Source of the DNA: Actinorhabdospora filicis
GTDB lineage: Bacteria; Actinomycetota; Actinomycetes; Mycobacteriales; Micromonosporaceae
Direction of reading: 5' to 3'
Assembly: GCF_030269765.1 (NCBI RefSeq)
Contig: NZ_BSTX01000001.1
Location: 2,597,571-2,661,570, forward strand
DNA: 64,000 nt
Each line of letters begins with the position of its first letter. Within the stretch, counting starts at the first letter, position 1. Positions 61,078 to 64,000 of this stretch are shown here, piece by piece. The notes beneath the pieces are model-generated. The model was not told where the DNA came from, did not search any database, and saw only the letters and a list, made by a program, of their open reading frames with translations. Both the position numbers and the translations under genes were made by a program.

Positions 61078-61099
61078 GTGGTCACCTCCAGGTGACCAC
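61078..61099. promoter_or_regulatory. 22-bp palindrome in the divergent promoter region
   Basis: GTGGTCACCT and AGGTGACCAC are perfect 10-bp arms around CC. It lies between the divergent peroxiredoxin-like and SepF-like genes, 78 bases upstream of the first and ~150 of the second. Strong operator candidate. Confidence 0.6.
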
Positions 61100-61124
61100 G
61101 GTCGTGATCGGCCAATGGAGTGGA

Positions 61125-61140
61125 TGTGACCGGCCTCACA
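61125..61140. promoter_or_regulatory. CRP-type site
   Basis: TGTGA-CCGGCC-TCACA matches the CRP/GlxR consensus TGTGA-N6-TCACA exactly. Located 108 bases upstream of the SepF-like start and 125 of the divergent gene. Which gene it controls is unknown. Confidence 0.6.
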
Positions 61141-61247
61141 TGACATCAAGGTATCTGCCATCGGGCCGGCGACTCTCACAGTAAAACACCCCGAATCGGA
61201 CGCCCCGCACCAATCCCCGACCGCAGGAACACGGCACCGATTCACGG

Positions 61248-61760
61248 ATGGCCCAATGCAGGTCGATCACATCAGTGGAGGCAGTGATCTGGCTGGAACA
61301 GGTGGAAGTCTGGATCGCCGTACTCGGAGCAGTGCTCGTGCCGCTGGCTCTCATATGGTTCATCCACAGCAGAACATCGTGGCCACGCACACGTCACAGG
61401 CCACCGCGAAGTGCCTTCTCGATCGCCCCCAGGTACCGGACGAACGAACTGGACGCCGCCCTTGATGAGGCGACCTCGATCAACAGGTACACCTCAAGCC
61501 TGCGATCGGATCCCTTGGTGCGCCTGGGCGCCGTGGTCACCATCGCCCCACGAGACCACAGATCACCGATCGCCGAGATCTCGCATCACATTCGCAATGG
61601 CCGCGTGGTGTCGCTGGACCTATCACACATGGACGAACGGGACGTGATTCGTCTCGTCGACTTCTGCAGTGGGCTCATCTCGGGAGTCTCGGGATGGATC
61701 TTCAGAGTCTCGGACTCCGTTCTCCTGCTAACCCCGGGCCCCACTGCCGACTCACCATGA
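61248..61760 (+). CDS. Membrane-tethered SepF-like protein
   Basis: 170 residues. N-terminal transmembrane helix (about 18-40, VEVWIAVLGAVLVPLALIWF) and a C-terminal SepF (DUF552) domain: VTIAPRDHRSPIAEISHHIR, NGRVVSLDLSHMDERDVIRL, VDFCSGLISGVSGWIFRVSD and VLLLTPGP. Ordinary SepF is soluble with an amphipathic start and polymerises on FtsZ; here the start is replaced by a true membrane anchor and the gene is far from ftsZ/divIVA. Start codon is uncertain, no good ribosome binding site. Sits 60 bases before the DUF4231-like gene. Confidence 0.78.
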   Translation: MAQCRSITSVEAVIWLEQVEVWIAVLGAVLVPLALIWFIHSRTSWPRTRHRPPRSAFSIAPRYRTNELDAALDEATSINRYTSSLRSDPLVRLGAVVTIAPRDHRSPIAEISHHIRNGRVVSLDLSHMDERDVIRLVDFCSGLISGVSGWIFRVSDSVLLLTPGPTADSP

Positions 61761-61820
61761 CCGGCTCCCGACGGTGACTTGCCATCGTCGGCAATCAATA
61801 CGAAAGCGAAGGGATGGCCT

Positions 61821-62684
61821 TTGTCCGCGCCCCCGAGCAACGAGCAACAAGTGCTACTCGCCCTGAATCATCAGATTCGCATACTCGAACACGACCTCAC
61901 GGTCGCTCGTCGCCGATCGAGGCAGGCGAACTGGGCCTTCGGCCTCTGGGCGCCACTGCTGGTCCTCCTGTACGCGTGGTGGTGGCTGCCAGGCAGCCCA
62001 CGAAACATCAAGCTGATCGTTGCCGCGCCGATCGTGATCCTGGCCGTCTGGCTCGTGGTCGCCAGCTACATGCTCAAGCGCAATCCGGGTGGACCGGCGA
62101 AGCAGAAAGAAGATGGCACCTACTTCAAGGTCAAAGACTGGAAGGTCAGAACACGCGAGCGAGACCTGGAACTCGCGCTGGCGGAGAAGCGCGACGCCCG
62201 CCGCAATCTAATCGCCAATCAGAACCTCGATACCAAGATCCGGCGCATCACCTACAAGGAGGATGCGTACGCCGACATCGACGGTCTTCGGGCTGAGAGC
62301 AACCGGTACCGCCGGACGCACAATGCCCTCCAAGGCGTCCTCATCATCGGATCGCTGGCGGCCACCGGCGCGTCAGGCGTCGCCACCGAGATGGGCGCCA
62401 TGCGCTGGGTGATCCTGGGCGTCACGTTCGTAGTGGGTATCTCCAGCGGTTTCATGGGGTACTTCAAGTACAAAGAACGCAGCTTCTATCTCCAGCAGAC
62501 CGCCGACGCGATCGAGCAAGAGTGGGAGGCCGTCGAGGTCGGGGTCGGCCGGTACAAGCACATCAAGACCGAGGACGAGCGGCTGGAGGAGTTCGTCGCC
62601 GAGGTTCATCGCCTCAAGTCCGAGCAGAAGAAGCGCCAGCAGAACCTGGAACAGCCCGCCGAAGCGCGCAATCCGAACGAGTAG
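61821..62684 (+). CDS. DUF4231/SLATT-like four-helix membrane protein
   Basis: 287 residues from TTG 61821 (AAGGGATGG upstream); TTG 61779 is the alternative. Helices at about 38-56 (WAFGLWAPLLVLLYAWWWLP) and 64-84 (IKLIVAAPIVILAVWLVVAS), a coiled-coil middle with many Lys/Arg/Glu, then the pair TM3 (LQGVLIIGSLAATGASGVAT) and TM4 (WVILGVTFVVGISSGFMGYF) followed by YKERSFYLQQTADAIEQEWE. The last pair plus Tyr-x-x-R-S-x-x-x-Q-x-T pattern is that of DUF4231, a SLATT-clan family whose members often act as membrane effectors of defence or nucleotide-signal systems. C-terminal tail is coiled-coil. Assignment by eye. Confidence 0.7.
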   Translation: MSAPPSNEQQVLLALNHQIRILEHDLTVARRRSRQANWAFGLWAPLLVLLYAWWWLPGSPRNIKLIVAAPIVILAVWLVVASYMLKRNPGGPAKQKEDGTYFKVKDWKVRTRERDLELALAEKRDARRNLIANQNLDTKIRRITYKEDAYADIDGLRAESNRYRRTHNALQGVLIIGSLAATGASGVATEMGAMRWVILGVTFVVGISSGFMGYFKYKERSFYLQQTADAIEQEWEAVEVGVGRYKHIKTEDERLEEFVAEVHRLKSEQKKRQQNLEQPAEARNPNE

Positions 62685-62793
62685 CCGATCGGCTTCGCGC
62701 ATCTGACCTGATCTGGGTTCAGGGCGATGATCCGTCCGTGTCCGGTGATTCGCCCGAACCTGGTCACCTCTCCCCACCCCACTCTGCGTCCCC

Positions 62794-63042
62794 TCACACC
62801 TCCACCAGCACACCGTCCACTTCGTACCAGTACGCCAGCTCCCCCAGCGGTATCCCCAAGGTCGCTGGCATCGCGTCGTGGCCGGGCGCGTCGCCGAAGA
62901 TGTGGTCGGTCCGGCGCGTCGGTTGACACCGCGAGCTCCTCGCCGAGGCGGCGCGTCCGGCGAGGCGGACGAGGTCCACGCCCTGCGCGCGGATCGACAG
63001 CTCGTTCAGGAAGCCGCCGAGGCGGCCGTTGACCTCGATGAC
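62794..63042 (-). pseudogene. Remnant of an ATP-grasp gene
   Basis: On the minus strand VIEVNGRLGGFLNELSIRAQ and GVDLVRLAGRAA match the C-terminal nucleotide/metal site of ATP-grasp enzymes (E-x-N-x-R-x-G-G). A frameshift follows after RLAGRAA (GEELAV continues in another frame), then the first frame resumes with DHIFGDAPGHDAMPATLGIP. The N-terminal two thirds are missing. Lies downstream of the ABC exporter genes. Confidence 0.5.
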
Positions 63043-63134
63043 GCGGCGGGGACGTCCTCGATCGCCACGACCGCGGCGACCATGACGAGGATCCCCACCG
63101 AACCAATGGTGCGGGATACCCTCGCGAAGACGCT

Positions 63135-63782
<648 letters not shown>

Positions 63783-63793
63783 CGCCCCGCCCG

Positions 63794-64000
63794 TCACTCG
63801 TCCACCGCCAGAACCGCCGCCAGGTCGCGTGTGCGGGCCGTTCGCGCGGCCAGCGCGCACGCGAGCGTCGTCGCGGCCACTGATCCCAGTACCACCAGGG
63901 CCGTCGTGCCGGGTGCCGCTCCGCCGGTCAGGGACGCCACGATCGCCAGCCCGGCGCCCGCGCCGGTCAGCGCGCCGGCCGTTCCCAGGACCGCGCCCTC
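63794..64000 (-). CDS. ABC exporter permease, C-terminal end (cut by window edge)
   Basis: Sixty-eight residues remain: EGAVLGTAGALTGAGAGLAI then ASLTGGAAPGTTALVVLGS and AATTLACALAARTARTRDLA, ending AVLAVDE. The E-x-x-x-x-x-x-x-G-x-x-x-G-x-x-x-G helix and the last helix with an Arg-rich exit are those of FtsX-type permeases. It precedes the ATPase gene on the minus strand, forming one exporter. Confidence 0.75.
   Translation of the reverse strand, partial: EGAVLGTAGALTGAGAGLAIVASLTGGAAPGTTALVVLGSVAATTLACALAARTARTRDLAAVLAVDE

Overview
The window is a stretch of very GC-rich chromosome with dense, short-gapped genes, frequent GTG/TTG starts and ATGA/GTGA overlaps. Mycosin, ROK regulators, LAxTG wall anchoring and many membrane beta-propellers all point to a filamentous actinomycete. 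The order Streptosporangiales is an inference from general content; no rRNA or other decisive taxonomic marker is present.

Layout. 0-0.9 kb: end of moeA and all of moaE (molybdenum cofactor). 0.9-4.6 kb: type VII secretion-associated set on the minus strand (proline-rich substrate-like protein, small partner, mycosin, membrane protein). 4.6-10.6 kb: an acetyltransferase-like gene and four tandem paralogous membrane-anchored PQQ-type beta-propeller genes. 10.7-12.3 kb: Pit phosphate transporter with its DUF47 partner behind a candidate PHO box. 12.5-15.8 kb: DinG-like helicase, a six-cysteine small peptide, a gene-free stretch with diverged repeats and a decayed CPBP protease. 15.7-19.2 kb: two ROK genes and a divergent membrane gene sharing a palindromic operator/promoter. 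19.4-24.6 kb: two-component system diverging from a MacB-type ABC exporter. 24.7-27.1 kb: MFS pump, phosphatase, acetyltransferase.

27.2-33.0 kb holds the most notable defence locus: an unknown 354-residue protein followed by a five-gene type I-E Cascade operon (cse1, cse2, cas7e, cas5e, cas6e) with no cas3, cas1 or cas2 anywhere in the window. A five-repeat I-E CRISPR array lies 9 kb away at 41,983-42,255. Between them are an N-formylglutamate amidohydrolase/Dcu transporter pair, a STAND (NB-ARC/TPR) regulator, KDPG aldolase, a cold-shock protein, an MBL hydrolase, and a methyltransferase/TetR pair with three tandem operators. Past the array lies a PH/SHOCT gene split by a frameshift, then an FtsK/EssC-like ATPase with a membrane protein and a small helical protein.

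46.3-49.9 kb: moaA, moaD, an FGE-like protein and a sortase-anchored surface protein. 49.9-58.3 kb: purB, then the purS-purQ-purL operon, with a USP and several unknown proteins. 58.4-64 kb: ATP-grasp protein, two lipoproteins, a peroxiredoxin-like protein, a membrane-tethered SepF-like protein next to a DUF4231/SLATT-type membrane protein, an ATP-grasp remnant, and an ABC exporter cut by the right edge.

How genes work together: the Mo cofactor genes sit in two blocks; Pit and DUF47 form a phosphate uptake unit; the histidine kinase and response regulator probably control the adjacent exporter; the purine genes supply FGAM synthetase and adenylosuccinate lyase. The Cascade genes can in principle process and bind crRNA but lack a visible nuclease, so they either borrow Cas3 in trans or act without cleavage.
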